Assembly: GCF_014805685.1 (NCBI RefSeq)
Contig: NC_060887.1
Span: 12,437,963 to 12,501,962, forward strand
Direction: 5' to 3'
Origin: Silurus meridionalis
Taxonomy: Eukaryota > Chordata > Actinopteri > Siluriformes > Siluridae
Length of the DNA: 64,000 nt
The stretch's first letter is position 1; each line of letters begins with the position of its first letter. Of this stretch, positions 44,191 to 56,039 are shown piece by piece. Position numbers and translations under genes: made by a program. The notes under the pieces were generated by a model. That model ran no database searches. It worked only from the letters and a program-made list of their open reading frames with translations, and was not told the origin of the DNA.

Positions 44191-45120
44191 ATATCACTGT
44201 ACCTTTATTGGCATCAATACATTTTTCCATGAGCCATGGCTTGTCCATCGATGACAGAATGCATAATGTTGCATCATCAATAGGCTGTATCCTGGTCCTC
44301 CTTTTTCACATTATGGCTCTAAAAATATTTGTAAATCATTACACATATGAAAAACTACATTAAAACCTAGATTTGATATAATAACTGAATGTATAATGTG
44401 TGCAATGAGTGAAGTGAACACAATTTCAGAAATAACTATGAACTATTAACAATAAAGCAAAGTTTGGCATAACCTAAGTGTATGTAACTGTGCAACCATG
44501 TTACTCTACTGACATCATGATCTAATTTATAAACAAGTCCGTCTGTTAGTATTTGGGTAATTTAATGTGGTGTGTTGCCAGTTGGCAGTTGCCAAACTAC
44601 TTATAGAAAGTGCAGTGGTTAAAATGGTATTTGGCAGGTGAAGGTGGTGAAGTAGTGCAGTAAAAAAACGCTTGTTAAATTAGTGTATATTATGATTATC
44701 TTTACATGTATGTATGGTTTAAATCTTTTTCCTAGCTTAATTTCACAAGGGTATAAAGGAAAAATCTAATGTTTGTATCAATAAAAAGCCAGTTGTGGTG
44801 CAATTGTAACCTAGAAAAGTGCTTATAACGACAAAACGACAGGTCTGATGGTATTGTTTCTTTTTTCAAGTCACAGCACAATTGACCCTAGAGCCTGCGT
44901 TAATAAAGGGGCAAACCTCGGTTTCCCTTTTAACTCATCCAGAAAGAAACCGGGAAATAAGGCACACAATGCATACAAGCAAGGAAAAGCCATAATGAAG
45001 GACACTATCAGAAAATTATAATAATGAAAAAACATCTCAATGCAATACTACAGACCTTATGGAGTTCATCCACCTGTAAACTCAAACTTTAAACCCTGAT
45101 AATGTATGAGAAAGAGGGTT
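44191..45120. repeat. Right-arm palindrome block (partner 24,770-25,700)
   Basis: Near-identical reverse complement of the left arm, ending at GTATGAGAAAGAGGGTTTAT (about 45,104-45,123). Confidence 0.85.
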
Positions 45121-45186
45121 TATAGCAGAGCTTCTGTGTCAGACTGTATTCATTGTACATTTTCTTGTTGTCTGATGTTTTAGACA

Positions 45187-45540
45187 AATACTCAAGTCTT
45201 AATGGACCATTTCAACAGCTATTCGTTACTGTATTCTACTGGATTCTGACTAACAACTTGGGGATCTCTACTGTTACCTAAAACCAACAACACAGGATAA
45301 TTTAAATTTATATGAATTAGATAAGACATGATATTCAGCATTGCATTGCATGCAGCTTCATGTTTATTCATGGCCATCAGATGAAGCATTTAAACACACA
45401 CACACTGTCCCACCACAACAAAGATCAGAGCAACATGACTTCACACTTCACAGAATCTACCCACGAACATTTCTAAATGTATGAAATAAACGTTTAACTC
45501 GGTATGAAAAATGTCACTACCGTCAAACACGTAAAATGCT
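45187..45540. repeat. Right-arm palindrome block (partner 19,196-19,760)
   Basis: It contains AAGTCTTAATGGACCATTTC, ACTAACAACTTGGGGATCTC and CACTACCGTCAAACACGTAA, inverted relative to the left arm. The left arm has 225 extra bases at 19,500-19,725 and the hAT-like gene beyond 19,760. Confidence 0.8.
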
Positions 45541-47400
45541 TTCCTAATCAGAAGCCATTGATGAACTCTGAAGTCCGTCTCCTGTTGAAAGCAAGAGATG
45601 CTGCCTTTAAATCTGGCAACGTACAGACTACAACAGAGCCAGGGCCAACCTGAAAATAGGCATTAGGAGAGCCAAACTCACATTCAAACTCCACAAAGAT
45701 GAGCACTTCCACAACTCTGACCCCAGATGCAGGTGGAAAGGCATCCAGACCATCACAGACTACAAACCTACAGCTCAACCAACCAGCAGTGCCTTCCAAC
45801 CGGACGAACTCAATCACTTTTTTGCTCGTTTCGATCAAGGCATAGGACATTTCACCTCAACCACAGACTCTTCTACTGCTTACAGCCCACTTTCACGCTC
45901 AACAACAGATGTTTATTCAGCGTTTAGTAGAGTGAATGCACACAAGGCAGCTGGCCCGGATGGCATACCGGGACGTGTTCTCAGAGCATGCACTGGACAA
46001 CTGGCACAGGTTTTCACCGACATTTTCAACCTGTCACTGGCCAAATCCACGGTTTCTACATGCCTGAAGACTGCAACCATCATACCAGTGCCTTAGCACT
46101 TAGCTGCCGAATGCCTGAATGACTTTCGCCCAGTTGCACTCACCCCTATCGCTATGAAGTGCTTTGAGAAACTGGTCCTGAATCACCTCACTGCAGGCCT
46201 ACCACCTACACTGGACCCACACTAGTTTGCCTATCGCCCGAACAGGTCAACAGAGGATGCAGTTTCCACAGCTCTTCATTTAGCTCTCACCCATCAGGAT
46301 AAAAGCAACACCTACATCAGAATGCTGTTTATTGACTTCAGCTCTGCGTTCAAAACAGTCCTTCCAACTGTACTGATCACTAAGCTTAGTGACTTGGATA
46401 TCTGCACCTCCACTTGCAGATGGATTCTGGACTTTTTTACCAACAGACCTCAATCTGTTAGGTTGGACAACCAGGTATCCTCAACCCTCATTCTGAACAC
46501 TGGCATCCCACAGGGCTGTGTTCTGAGCCCACTACTCTACTCCCTCCCTAACTTGTTAATATACGATTGTGCTCCTCTGTATAACTCCAACATCTTCAAA
46601 CTGGTGCAGATGACCGTGGTCTGCCAGATCGACAACAACGACAAATCTGCCTACAGAGAAGAGATCCGAAGCCCGACAGTGTGATGTGCCACCAACAACC
46701 TGACCCTCAACGCCTCGAAGACTAAAGAGCTCATCGTGGAATTTCGGAAATCCAACAGCAGGAGACATCTACCGGTCAACATCAATGGAACTGAGGTAGA
46801 GAGAGTCTCCAGCTTTAAGTTCCTGGGAGTTCACATCTCTGAGGATCTGTCCTGGCACCAGAACACTTCAGCTCTGGTTAAGAAAGCACAACAACGCCTG
46901 TACTTCTTTAGAAGTCTCAGTTTCTACCGCTGCATCATCGAAAGCATCCTGATCAACTCCATCACTGTATGGTACGGAGGCTCCACTGTGTGTGAACGTA
47001 AAGCCCTGCAAATGCTGGTCAAAATCACTCAATGCATCACTGGCACCTAACTACCTGCCATTGAACACCTTCACCACAGCAGATGTCTGCGCAGAGCTCA
47101 CAACAGGACTCTTCACATCCCAGTCACAAACTGTTTAACCTGCTTCCATCAAGAAAGAGATACAGGAACATACACACCAGAACCAGCAGGTTCAGGGACA
47201 GCGTTTTTTTTCCATCCACCATCATACTACTGAACTCTACACTACACCGCTAGATCACCACAAAACACTGTATATAACATCTTTTTTTTACTTCTCAATA
47301 CATTTGCACTATTATTCATCTATATGTATCTGTATATCCCTACTGTACATTCTGCCCAACATTTCACATTCATGTATGTGTATATAATGTGTTATTTATA
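45541..47400 (+). mobile_element. 5'-truncated LINE (Rex-Babar/L2 group), right arm
   Basis: Partner of 17,261-19,195 with the same 5' truncation and the same 3' end. Markers: [15 protein letters not shown] (45,938-45,982), [17 protein letters not shown] (46,319), [17 protein letters not shown] (46,500), [20 protein letters not shown] (46,599), SSFKFLGVHISEDLSWHQN (46,809). The left copy differs by frameshifts, and some of its codons match this copy only after realignment. The ORF is broken by stops near 46,097, 46,224 and 46,682. No endonuclease is present. Confidence 0.85.
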
Positions 47401-47436
47401 GATAGATATATAGATAGATAGATAGATAGATAGATG
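47400..47436. repeat. (GATA)n microsatellite at the LINE 3' end
   Basis: GATAGATAGATA run following the LINE tail, probably grown from the element's own 3' repeat. Confidence 0.9.
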
Positions 47437-47499
47437 ACTTGTTTATTCAGCTTGCACATCTCTTAAATGATAACCTTTCATTTCTGCACATTTCCTCTT

Positions 47500-47920
47500 C
47501 AATGCCATAGCCTTAAAACATCTATCTGTAGAATTGTGTAAATGATGGGTGGAAAAAACACCCATACATGACCAAGCTACAGCTCCTCTGAGAGTTTAAA
47601 TAGACTTCAAATTAAGCAGACAGAGCCATAAATTAAATAAGCTTTAAAAAATAAATAAATGCATATTTTATTAAAAAAAGATACGACTGGTAAACTCTGG
47701 CGCTAACTAGCGTGTCAGTGATAACTAGCGTTAGCCGGCGCTAGCCAGCCAAATAGCTAACCTCAACATTGTATGTATGTATGTATGTAGCGTGTAGCCT
47801 GTTTATAAACCGTCAGTTTATTAATATACTAGTAAGAATTACTGTGATGTAGCTGCAAGGTCACTGGCTACATAGTGAGAAAAAATATATAATGAAATAA
47901 ACAATGTTAAATTAAACTTA
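47500..47920. repeat. Right-arm palindrome block (partner 16,763-17,190)
   Basis: Reverse complement of the putative intron in the left arm (AAGCTACAGCTCCTCTGAGA, AGCCGGCGCTAGCCAGCCAA). Confidence 0.75.
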
Positions 47921-48145
47921 CCTCTTTATAAATCTTTTGGGTGTGAAACGGAGTGACGCGGAGCAGAAAGTCCTTCCCATTTTATAGCAGTCGATCACGT
48001 GATATCCGTTACCTCTTCTCATTGGCTAAAACATTAATTATTTCCTGAAGTGTGAATGAAAACTTACACACTTCCGGAAGCGTCTCTCACATGTAATTCT
48101 GCCTAGAGGGCGCTCGAGAGCAGAAAATACACGCACTCGTTTACG
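47921..48145 (-). promoter_or_regulatory. TATA promoter with short first exon and donor (right arm)
   Basis: Mirror copy of 16,540-16,762. On the minus strand: CCAAT near 48,025, CACGTG near 48,000, TATAAAA at 47,986-47,980, a likely start near 47,955, an exon ending AAAGAG and donor GTAAGT at 47,922. All core elements are kept in both arms. Confidence 0.5.
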
Positions 48146-48199
48146 ATTTTTATTACGTTGTTAAGTAAAAAAAAAAGCATATTTAAATAGATAAACGGC

Positions 48200-48252
48200 A
48201 CACAGCTACATACAGACACACTCTCAACACACATACACAAACATCCTCACAT

Positions 48253-48284
<32 letters not shown>

Positions 48285-48470
48285 TCATACACATCTACAT
48301 ACAGACACACTCTCAACACACATACACAAACATCCTCACATTCACACATACAGACACACACATGTATACACACACACACACACACACACACACATCTTCA
48401 TACAGACACTCCCAACACACAAACAAACATCCACACATTTACACATATAGACAAATTCATATGCATGTGA
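48200..48470. repeat. (CA)n field
   Basis: CACACA-rich sequence with repeated ACATACAGACACACTC words, the inverse of 16,016-16,400 minus the (TA)n run. Confidence 0.9.
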
Positions 48471-48985
48471 AATGTTAAAACACAAATTCTTTTTGGTTTT
48501 TGATGCATGTGCATGCTTCTTTTCTTTCTATGCGACAAACATAGTAATAGTCAAAAGCACACGGAAATGTCTGTGGACGTGAAATTACTAAAGAATTATT
48601 TACGCATTTAAAATGGAAAAAAGAAGAGAAGATTTTATCAGACTGGCTCACACACACAGTCACCCTTAAGGTTTCAGGGTCACCACACCGAAATCCTATT
48701 GAACTGCTGGATCTCAAGGTCAAAAAGAAACACACCTTATGCAAGTTTAAAAAAAGGCATGGTAAAGCATTTCAGCTGAACTCTCTGGATACCAAGAACA
48801 TGTGAAACTGTAATTCATGGAACACCTGGACATTTCTATATTTATTTGGTCAAAATAAATATTCATACCATTACAATATCAAGTTTGTGGCATTCGAACC
48901 AAAGGAACATGCATGTGTTCTGTATTCTTGTAAATGTTTTCTGTGTGTGTTAAAAGTGTGTGGGAGGATGATTTATGGCTTAAAC
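48470..48985. repeat. Right-arm palindrome block (partner 15,481-16,015)
   Basis: Reverse complement of the left arm across the whole stretch. No gene. Confidence 0.75.
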
Positions 48986-49330
48986 AATTAAAATAAAAGC
49001 TCTAAGTCCTGTATCCACGACAGAGGGTCAGGTACCTATGGAGAGCCCCTGCGTCGTGTATACGGGACTTAGAGGTTTGGCCTTTGAGCTAGTTTTCTTC
49101 AGGGGCCCCTGAGGGCCCTTGTGTTGCTCTCAAAATGCTTTAAGTTTTCCTGGCTCCCGGGGAACCCAATTCAGATAGGACCTCCCCCGCACCGTCTGCT
49201 TGATCCTATGCGGGCAGACATTTCTGTCCACTAAGAGCACTTAAGGTTGTCTTTTAAAAAAATAAAAATAAAATCTAAGTCCCATATCAGCGATGGAGGG
49301 TCGGGCTCCGAGAGCTATTTGTGTTACGTT
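48985..49330. repeat. Hairpin repeat cluster, right arm
   Basis: AAAATAAAAGCTCTAAGTCC and GTATACGGGACTTAGAGG form an inverted pair at 48,990-49,075. A further partial copy (AAATCTAAGTCCCATATCAG) lies at 49,270-49,290. Inverse of 15,031-15,480. Confidence 0.65.
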
Positions 49331-49339
49331 GCCTATGGT

Positions 49340-50440
49340 AACCCCAACTCTATCCCTAACCGTAACCCAACTCTATCCCTAACTCTAGCCCTAACACGGA
49401 TGGGAATCCCTCAAGGACATGGTCCTACATGCCAATCCGGAAAACATGGATGGGAGTCTCTCAGGCTTATGGTCCTACAGGCCAATTCGCAATGGTCTGT
49501 GCTCCTAAGAAAAAAGCAGAAATAATTTGGATTCAGAAACTAGGTACTATTTATCCCCAAGGCCTAAATGAGAGGTGAATACAGACTTATTTGGCCATTG
49601 ATGGCCTGACCAACCAGGTTATCACCTACCTCTGACTCTAAGCCTAACCCTAAAGCCTAACCCCTAACCCAAAAATTTAACCCTAAACTCCAACCCCTAA
49701 GACTAAAACCTAGCCCCAACCCTAAAAGGCAAAACTCAGTTTTTTTTTTAAAACAAACCTCAACAGCTAGTCCTAACTTTAAATCCTAACCCTAACCGCT
49801 AACCTTAACCCCAACCCTAAAACCGTACCCCAAAAATCTACCCCAACCCTTAAAACCTAACCCTGATTCCTATCCTCAACCTTTAAACCCAACCCTAAAA
49901 CATAAAACGAACCCTAAACAATAACCACTAACCTTAACTCAACCCCTAAAACCTAACCATAATCCCTATCCCTAATCCCAACCCTAAAACCTAACCATAA
50001 ATCCTAACCCTAACCCTAGAACCTAACCCTGAATCCTAACCCTAACGCTAACCTCAACCCCAACCCTAACCCAGACCAAAAAACTAAACCTAAGGTCTAA
50101 ACCCAACACCTAACCCTAACCCTAAATCCTAACCTTAACCTCTACCCTTGACCCCAACCCTAACCTTAAAACCTAACCTAACCTTAACAGCTAGTCCTAA
50201 CTTTAAATCCTAACCCTAACCGCTAACCTTAACCCCAACCCTAAAACCTAACCACAACGCAAATCCCTATGCCCAACCTCAACCCCTAAAACTCAACCCT
50301 AATCCACAACCTCAAACCTAACCCTAACCTAACCTAAAACCTAACCGCTAACCCTAACCCTAAAACCTAACCGCTAACCCTAACCCAAACCCCACACCCA
50401 AACCCAAACCTTAACCCTAAAACCTAACCCTAGGAAAAAC
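49340..50440. repeat. Degenerate CCCTAA (telomere-like) array
   Basis: CCCTAACC, AACCCTAAAACCTAA and related words over 1.1 kb. 49,395-49,610 is an inserted non-telomeric piece (two GGATGGGA-type repeats with ATGGTCCTACA) that pairs inverted with 12,541-12,690. Confidence 0.9.
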
Positions 50441-50499
50441 AGAAAGCATTGCAGGCAAAGAAAGAGAAAGGGCAAATGCCCTCAAACTACCGATCTGTA

Positions 50500-50542
50500 C
50501 TGATGTGACGTAATCTTTACTGACACTAGAGACACTACACCA

Positions 50543-50604
<62 letters not shown>

Positions 50605-51107
50605 GCAATTACACTACCTGATCTCTATTCACAGTGCCCAATCTGTACTCACACTCACACAACCCGATCTGTACTCACACTCACACTACCCGATCTGTAT
50701 CACACTATCTGATCTGCACTTACACTACCCGATCTGGGTCACACAACCCGATCTGCATCACACTACCTAATCTGCACTCACACTCACACTACCCAATCTG
50801 CATTACACTACCCAATCTGCACTCTCACTACCCGATCTGTACTCACAATTCCCGATCTGTACTCACACTCACTACCCGATCTAACCCCAACCCTGCACTG
50901 ACACTCACACTACCCGTTCGGCACTAACACCTACACTACCTGATCTGCGCCACACTACCCGATCTGTGTCAAACTGCCCGATCTGCATTGCATTACCCTG
51001 TCTGTGACACACTACTCGATCTGTGTTACACTACCCGATCTGTACTGACACGACTCAATCCTTACTCCTACTACTGACACTAACCAATCCATACTGACAC
51101 TACACCA

Positions 51108-51149
<42 letters not shown>

Positions 51150-51455
51150 AGGTCGTCACAAAAAGGTAATTACAATACCCGATCTGTACTCAGAGTGCCC
51201 AATCTGTACTCACACTCACACTACCTCATCTGTACTCACACTACCCAATCTGCATCACACTACCTGATCTGCATTAGACTACCCGATCTGTACTATCACT
51301 ACCAACCTGCATCACACTACCCGATCTGTACTAACACTATCTGATCTGCATCACACTACGCAATCTGCATTTACACTCACACTACCCAAGCTAACCCTAA
51401 CCCTGCACTGACACTCACACTACCAGATCTGCACTTACACTACCTGATCTACCCC
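50500..51455. repeat. 20-bp minisatellite with (CA)n tracts
   Basis: CACTACCCGATCTG units with (CA)n at 50,542-50,601 and 51,113-51,143. 51,000-51,455 matches 1-360 in direct orientation. Confidence 0.9.
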
Positions 51456-52160
51456 TAACCCTAACCCTAACCCAAACTCTAACCCAAGCCCTAACCCTAG
51501 ACCCAACCCCTAACCCTGAACCCTGAACCTAACCCTAACACCAACCCAGCCCTAACCCCACCCCTAAAACCTCACCCCAACCCTTACAACCCTAATTCCT
51601 ATTACTAACCTTTAATCTCAACCCTAAAACGTAAACCTAACCATAAACAATAACCGCTAACATTAAGCCAACCCTAAAACCTAACCATAATCCATATCCC
51701 CAATCCCATCCCTAAAACCTAAATATAAATCCTAATCCTAACCCTAACCCTAAAACCTAACTCTGAATCCTAACCCTAACCGCTAACCGCTAACCTCAAC
51801 CCCAACCCTATCCCTAACCCAGATCATAAAACCTAAACCTAAGCAGTAACCCCAACCCAACACCTAACCCTAACCCTAAATCTTGATATTAACCGCTAAC
51901 CTTAACGCCAACCCTAACCCTAAAACCTAACCCTAATCCTTATCCCCAACCCTAAAACCTAACCCTAATCCCAATCCCCAACCTCAAACCTAACCCCAAA
52001 ACCTAACCTAAAGCCTAACTGCTAACCCTAACCATAACCCTAACCCTAAACAAAACCTAATCCTAACCCTAACCAAAACCTAACTCTCACCTAAACCCTA
52101 ACCCTACACCCAAACCCAAATCGTAATCCTATACCCTAACCCTAACCCTAAAACCTAACT
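51456..52160. repeat. Degenerate CCCTAA (telomere-like) array
   Basis: CCCTAACCCTAAAACCTAAC-type words. Flanked by the AAGAGAAAGGGCAAATGCTT word that also borders 50,440-50,475 and, inverted, 10,441-10,500. Confidence 0.9.
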
Positions 52161-52199
52161 CTAGGTAAAAGAGAAAGGGCAAATGCTTCTCAAACTACC

Positions 52200-52242
52200 C
52201 GATCTGTACTGATATCCTTACCGACACTACAGACACTACACC

Positions 52243-52296
<54 letters not shown>

Positions 52297-52940
52297 CAAT
52301 TACACTACCTGATCTCTATTCACAGTGCCCAATCTGCACTTACACTACCCGATCTGGGTCACACAACCCGATCTGCATCACACTACCCGATCTGCATTCA
52401 CACTCACACTACCCAATCTGCATTACACTACCCAATCTGCACTCTCACTACCCGATCTGTACTCACACTACCCGATCTGCACTCACACTCACACTACCCG
52501 ATCTGCATCACACTACCCGATCTGCACTCACACTCACACTACCCAATCTGCATCACACTACCCGATCTGCACTCTCACTACCCGATCTGTACTCACACTT
52601 CCCGATCTGTACTCACACTTACTACCCGATCTAACCCTAACTCTGCACTCACACTCACACTACATGATCTGCACTCACACTCACACTACCCGATCTGTAC
52701 TCACACTACACAATCTGCACTCACACTCACACTACCCGATGTGTACTCGCATTTCCTGTTCTGCACCCACGCTCACTAACCGATCTAACCCTAACCCCAA
52801 CCCTGCCCGATCTGCATTGCATTACACACTACTCAATCTGTGTTACACTACCCGATCTGTACTGACACAACCCAATCCTTACTCCTACTACTGACACTAC
52901 CCAATCCATACTGACACTACACCATCTCACACACACACCC
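52200..52940. repeat. 20-bp minisatellite with (CA)n
   Basis: CACTACCCGATCTG units with a (CA)n run at about 52,247-52,294, ending at ACACTACACCATCTCACACA. The apparent ORF at 52,325-52,891 is a translation of the repeat. Confidence 0.9.
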
Positions 52941-52954
52941 TAAAACATAAATGT

Positions 52955-53695
52955 ATTCAATACTCTGTCACCCTGGTGAAGAAAGCCCGGCAGTGTCTGT
53001 ACCATCTGAGATGCTTAAGGGACTTTAGACTTTAAACTGTTCAGCTGAACGTACCATCCACACCGAGCTCCCTAACCTGCAGAACATCTACAGCCCACGG
53101 TGCAGGATCAGAGCCAGGAAGATTGTGAAGGACCTCAGCCATCCCAACAATGGACTCTTTTCTTTGTTGCGTTCAGGGAAACGCTTCCGCTCCCTGAAAG
53201 CGAACACAGAGAGGATGAGGAGAAGCATCTTCCAGCAGGCCATTTGGAGTTTAAACCAGGGAACACCCAGGATCTAAAAACTTGCCCACTCTCTCCATCA
53301 TCACACTTTTTCTCTGCACATATTTTTCTTTTGCACTACAACACTTTAAACTCGACTCGCACAGCAGAGTGCATTTTATATTTTATTTATACCACTCCAT
53401 ACTGCACACAGACACTTTAAGGACAATTACATAAACCACCTTAAATTGTTTACTGTTTTACTGTTTACTGCCACAAGCATATTTTGTATACACCTTTTTT
53501 TCTCATATATATCTTTTATATATTCCTATATTTTATATAGTTTTAAACTTTATTTATCTGCCTTCTTTTTCCTGTTTTATTTTTCTCCCCATCCTATTTC
53601 CTTATGCCGGACCGTCATAAAAAGCATTTTACTGCATGTCATACCCTGTATGTATGTGTATGTAACAAATAAAATTTGATTTGATTTTGATTTGA
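52955..53695 (+). mobile_element. LINE fragment with internal deletion (CR1/L2/Rex-Babar group)
   Basis: It reads VTLVKKARQCLYHLRCLRDF-like codons, then jumps to RTIHTELPNLQNIYSPRCR and HPNNGLFSLLRSGKRFRSLK (with a frameshift), and ends in ACATATTTTTCT-rich 3' UTR and AAAGCATTTTACTGCATGTC, TAACAAATAAAATTTGATTT. Same family as 10,885-12,344; the region between the first two blocks is deleted. Confidence 0.85.
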
Positions 53696-55130
53696 ATTAT
53701 CGAGATTTAATGCAGAACAGTCGGCACTCCATACAAGTGCTAAAACTATCCAGCTCAGTCCTGAGGCGATAAATTCAATCAGGTGTGTCAGACCAAGGCT
53801 TGAAGACATCATCGAGGACATCATTTTTTTTAACCAGGGTCTCACCCTGGACTGACACCTGACTGAATGAAGCATGTTGTTGTAATTGTGGTGATTCTGC
53901 AGTGTTCATGAGTCTGGTTGACTTACTCAAAAAACAATGCCTCTTCTTTCCATTGTCTTGCCATCGTCTCACTGTCCGTCTGGCTGTCATCTGTCTAATC
54001 TTTCACTGCTTTCCTCAGTTCAGTCTTCGTCTGCCAATAAAGCCAGTGGCATGGAGGGGGGTTTGGATGCGTGACAGTTCACTGACATGACATTTCTATG
54101 CTCAAAGAGAGGGGCTGTCATCATGGGACGGGCCAGATCAAAGGTCAAGTCCCTAGCATGGAGGCAGTTCTAACGAGGCATTTCAGCATGGTGTCATCCA
54201 CTATGCATGTTTTGCATCACGGCCTACTGTTTATTGTGTAGCCGACAATAACATCTTGGCTCACACAAGTAAGACACACACAGTTTTTACCACCCGATGG
54301 TAAATTAGTGCAGTTTTTCCAAGGAACGTGGGAAAACTATAGCTCATGGTAACTAATAACAGGTTTCTAAACTTTGAAATGTTAGCTAGCATTAGAATAA
54401 CTGAATACAAAGGAGTTAAATCTGTTATTATGTGGATGCAGCAAAATGAACTAGGTGATCATCTCCAGGCCAAAGATAGCTCTGTAACGCCACTGTAATG
54501 ATATAATAAGGCTCTTTCCTCCTAATTTTGTCTCAAGAAGTACTGATTTTCAACCACTACATTAATCTGTTATAGAAAATGAATATATGTGTAAAGGCAA
54601 AAGGTGATCTCTGAACATCAAGGAGATTTGAATTAGAACTAAAATAAACGTTGAACATAGACTCAGCAAGGATGCGACCCGAAATCTCTGCTGCAATGTG
54701 AATTTGTTTGTATTAATCAGTTTACAGTTAAAGCTATCTATTATTTTATTATAACAATGGTAAGAAAAATGTCTTCCTTTTACATAGATAACAAATCATT
54801 GGAACTCATGTCTCCTGTTGTTATAATCTCAGAAGAAATTATACTAATTTGTGCTTTTTTCCTTGGCATGGGGTCAACACTTTTTTATCTTTTGTACCAT
54901 TAAAAAGCACATTTTACCTGAAAACATATCTTTAGTGTACACTTGAAAAGAATTATGGTACATATTTGGACCTTTCAGTATTAAAAAGAATTTAAAAAAG
55001 AACTTTTGTGCATATAAATAGAAAATGTGTGCAATATATTACATTTTATGTGCATTTGAAAGTTATAATTAGGTAAAATAATATTGTACATATATAATAA
55101 TAAAAATAACAAAAATAATAATAACATTGC
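53696..55130. other. Unassigned AT-rich sequence
   Basis: No recognised repeat or gene. Short frames near 53,775-53,990 (minus) and 53,902-54,090 (plus) overlap antisense and show no domain. Nothing suggests coding. Confidence 0.35.
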
Positions 55131-55139
55131 AATCAGAGA

Positions 55140-55615
55140 TATACTGTATGACCAAAAGTTTGTGGAGTCCATAAGTGCTTTTCAAACACCCTATTCAAGA
55201 TTATAATAAGCTCCACTCTACTTGGAAGACTTTTCACCACATTTTGGGGTGTAGCTGTTGGGATTTGTAATCATTTATGCACTGATGTTGGGTGAGGAGG
55301 CCTGGGGTGAAATGCTTAAAGTTCACCCCAGTAGTGTTTAATGGGGTTGAGGTCATTGCTCTGTGCAGGACATTTGAATTCATTCACATCAACCTTGTCC
55401 CATTTTCTTCATGGAGCTTGATTAATATTATTGTGCACAAGGTCACTGGTTAGTGGCACTTAGTTTCAGCGAGGTTAAATTGTAATGAAACTGTATACAG
55501 CATTCAATAAGATCATTCTATACAATTGTGTGTTTAAAACTTTGTGGCAACAGTTTGAAGAACCACAGAAGGGCTTAAAGGTTAGGTGTCCGTATACTTT
55601 TGGCCACATATAACC
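55140..55615. mobile_element. Tc1-type non-autonomous element (complete)
   Basis: Ends are related inverted repeats: TACTGTATGACCAAAAGTTT then GTGGAGTCC at the left, and GGTGTCCGTATACTTTTGGC then CACATATA at the right. Inside, CTACTTGGAAGACTTTTCAC, GGTTGAGGTCATTGCTCTGT and CTTTGTGGCAACAGTTTGAA are words I recall from a very abundant fish element of this kind. No transposase. Confidence 0.7.
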
Positions 55616-56039
55616 CATATAACAACAGTATGATATGGAGAAGGATGATCCGTTGTGGTGAGCCCTATCAGGAGCAGCCAGAAGGGTGGTGTAGATCATC
55701 CTAATACTGTAACTGATACCTTTTGGATTCTTTAATCCTGCCTCTTTCAGCATGCGATCTTAAAATCGATTAAAGACAAACACTTTTAAAGCAAGTACAA
55801 ATTCTTAAAGGAGGACTTCAACGAACAACAAGAGAAGCAGCTTCTAACTCAACAATACACAGAAGGTCATTGCATGACATGAGATAAAAACCAAACTCCA
55901 ATAAAAGATAATATAATGCAATTAAGAAATGCCTTGCTTGTAAACCAAATATGTGAGATGTTAAATCCAGGCAACAACAGCATTTTAAGTGTATGATGTA
56001 GGATTTACAGTCTATGATTGATTCAGTAAACCCAGCCAT
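55616..56039. other. Unassigned sequence between two insertions
   Basis: AT-rich, no recognised content. It separates the Tc1-type element from the RTE copy. Confidence 0.35.

Noticed and set aside
53775..54090. Short overlapping ORFs on both strands, one with an RRTVRRWQ-like stretch
   Set aside because: RRTVRRW hints at a Tc1-type helix-turn-helix, but the frame is short, overlapped antisense and without further transposase motifs.
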